This document shows, in pieces, positions 60,017 to 60,920 of a stretch of 60,920 nucleotides of DNA. Source of the DNA: Insulibacter thermoxylanivorax (GTDB lineage Bacteria > Bacillota > Bacilli > Paenibacillales > DA-C8). Both the position numbers and the translations under genes were made by a program. The notes beneath the pieces are model-generated. The model was not told the origin of the DNA, did no database searches, and worked only from the letters and a program-made list of their open reading frames with translations. Each line of letters starts with the position of its first letter. Position 1 is the stretch's first letter. The stretch lies in assembly GCF_015472005.1 (NCBI RefSeq), contig NZ_BMAQ01000013.1, forward strand, positions 1 through 60,920, read 5' to 3'.

Positions 60017-60457
60017 GAAGATCTCCCCCAATCAAAAATAAGACCAAGGATACTTTCTCCAATTTATTACAAAATCCTTCTTCATTCGAAAGAATTTTTA
60101 TATCGTTTACTTTATTATTTTTAGCTTATTAAGTGCGGAAAAGTATCGAGCGCACAATCTAAACATAAAAATACACGATGTTCTCACACCTTACTTAAGT
60201 GAGAACATCGTGCAGTTCCAGTAAATTAGGTAAATGCGGCTTTGAGATTTACTTACGAATGAGCGACACACAGCATTCAACATGTTTCGTCTGTGATTTC
60301 AATGTAGACCTTGAGTTTCACCGTCAGTTGGGTTATGATTTTACGATTTATTAAATGGCTCGCTTCACTTGAATGACCTTTCCTTCAGACATGCAGAGTA
60401 TAAAAGCGATTTCTTCGCTCAAGTCGAATGGTAAGGTTTTAGAGTAACTGGTGGTAT
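60017..60457 (-). other. Right part of the cassette, no intact gene
   Basis: AT-rich DNA upstream of the ABC-3C operon. A 13-base perfect stem (60176-60212 region, GATGTTCTCAC with GTGAGAACATC) is followed on the minus strand by TTTTT, a terminator for something further right. On the minus strand near 60360-60440 a short frame KTLPFDLSEEIAFILCMSEG is visible but has stops after about 30 residues: a gene remnant. Confidence 0.5.
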
Positions 60458-60478
60458 GGGGAACCGTATCATAAATAG
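60458..60478 (+). repeat. att-like direct repeat, right
   Basis: GAACCGTATCATAAATAG repeats the last codons of rlmH outside any gene. Confidence 0.85.
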
Positions 60479-60920
60479 AGGCAAAAATTGTTGAAGATAA
60501 GGTGGAATTTTATTGTCGGAAGCGGGTATTGGCTGTGGATAATCAGATTCATTATCCGCTTCACGACACAACATGTGGATAATTATAAAGGTTTTAGATA
60601 TGTTGACCTCTGTAAAATCGAATTCAAGTTCAATGTTTTTAATGGTTCTTGATTTTCCTGTCTATTTAATTGTAAGTTTATCGACAGCTCCCACAAAATG
60701 GACAGTACTCTAAATTATCTTCCAAAATTATCATCCTTTCTTAATTTATTAAACATTAGACCTTACGGAATTTAATGCTCAGATTAATCGATTAATTATA
60801 AATAAAGTAATTATCCCGAATTGACTGACGATTACGCCGGCAACGCGAAAAAACTCTTGCCGGAACCGAGTGATCGTGTACCGGCGATCTACCGGCTCAC
60901 AGCAATCCGCTTTGAACCGT
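60479..60920. other. Region beyond the cassette with two DnaA boxes
   Basis: TGTGGATAA, the perfect DnaA box in reverse, occurs at 60534-60542 and 60574-60582. The last 90 bases contain an open frame (AGNAKKLLPEPSDRVPAIYR) that runs off the window; I do not recognise it and cannot tell whether it is a real gene. Nothing else is supported. Confidence 0.5.

Larger units (their letters stand above)
55855..60457. mobile_element. SCC-like cassette with ABC-3C operon
   Basis: DNA between two direct repeats at the rlmH 3' end, 4.6 kb, AT-richer than the core genes at its left. Contents: a small AACGGATCC hairpin near 55918, an IS30-family element, and a four-gene minus-strand operon. No ccrA, ccrB or ccrC recombinase or other integrase is present, so this resembles a pseudo-SCC element mobilised in trans, or the rest of a cassette that has lost its recombinase. 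Confidence 0.75.

Overview
The window is the replication-origin region of a spore-forming Firmicute, most likely Paenibacillaceae (Paenibacillus or a close relative). Evidence: the order rpmH-rnpA-yidC-jag-mnmE-mnmG-rsmG-noc-parA-parB; dnaA-dnaN-yaaA-recF-remB-gyrB-gyrA on the other arm; the walRKHIJ-htrA-rlmH block; Noc, parS sites and sporulation genes; and frequent TTG starts behind strong Shine-Dalgarno (SD) sequences. All calls come from reading the sequence; no database search was run.

Layout. 1-660 holds dispersed short repeats. 661-11863 (minus) carries an HD-GYP protein, gyrA, gyrB, remB, recF, yaaA, dnaN and dnaA, interrupted by a plus-strand DedA gene. 11864-12450 is the main DnaA-box cluster of oriC; a second DnaA-box and DnaA-trio-like segment lies between dnaA and dnaN. 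12451-25247 (mostly plus) holds ribosomal, RNA-modification and chromosome-segregation genes, a cysteine-desulfurase-like enzyme, small conserved proteins and tRNA-Ser. rpsF-ssb follows.

Accessory region 1 (about 26250-39950) separates ssb from the native rpsR. It begins with a second, AT-richer rpsR and an IS30 end fragment, then holds a patchwork of intact and decayed sporulation genes: gerAA, a CHASE3 sensor fragment, a YkvI transporter, DUF1657, DUF421, spoVAD, a CwlJ/SleB-type hydrolase, a CBO0543-type membrane protein, dpaA, a split PAS/HATPase kinase, Hsp20 and a Gln-rich protein. Several recall spoVA-2mob-type cargo linked to spore heat resistance.

39992-55854 returns to core genes: rpsR, DUF2232, gdpP, rplI, dnaB, an unknown membrane protein, a LysM-G5-M23 hydrolase, walRKHIJ, htrA and rlmH.

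Accessory region 2 (about 55834-60478) sits at the 3' end of rlmH and is bounded by a 20/21-bp direct repeat of that end, exactly as SCC cassettes are. It carries an intact IS30-family element and a four-gene minus-strand operon that looks like an ABC-3C (three-component ABC ATPase) conflict system: DUF2326 ATPase, a small middle component, a CTD protein, and an extra small membrane protein that shares a 23-residue Gly/Asn motif with the CTD protein's N-terminus. No cassette recombinase is visible. This is the strongest candidate for a little-described system in the window. Two perfect DnaA boxes lie just outside the cassette.
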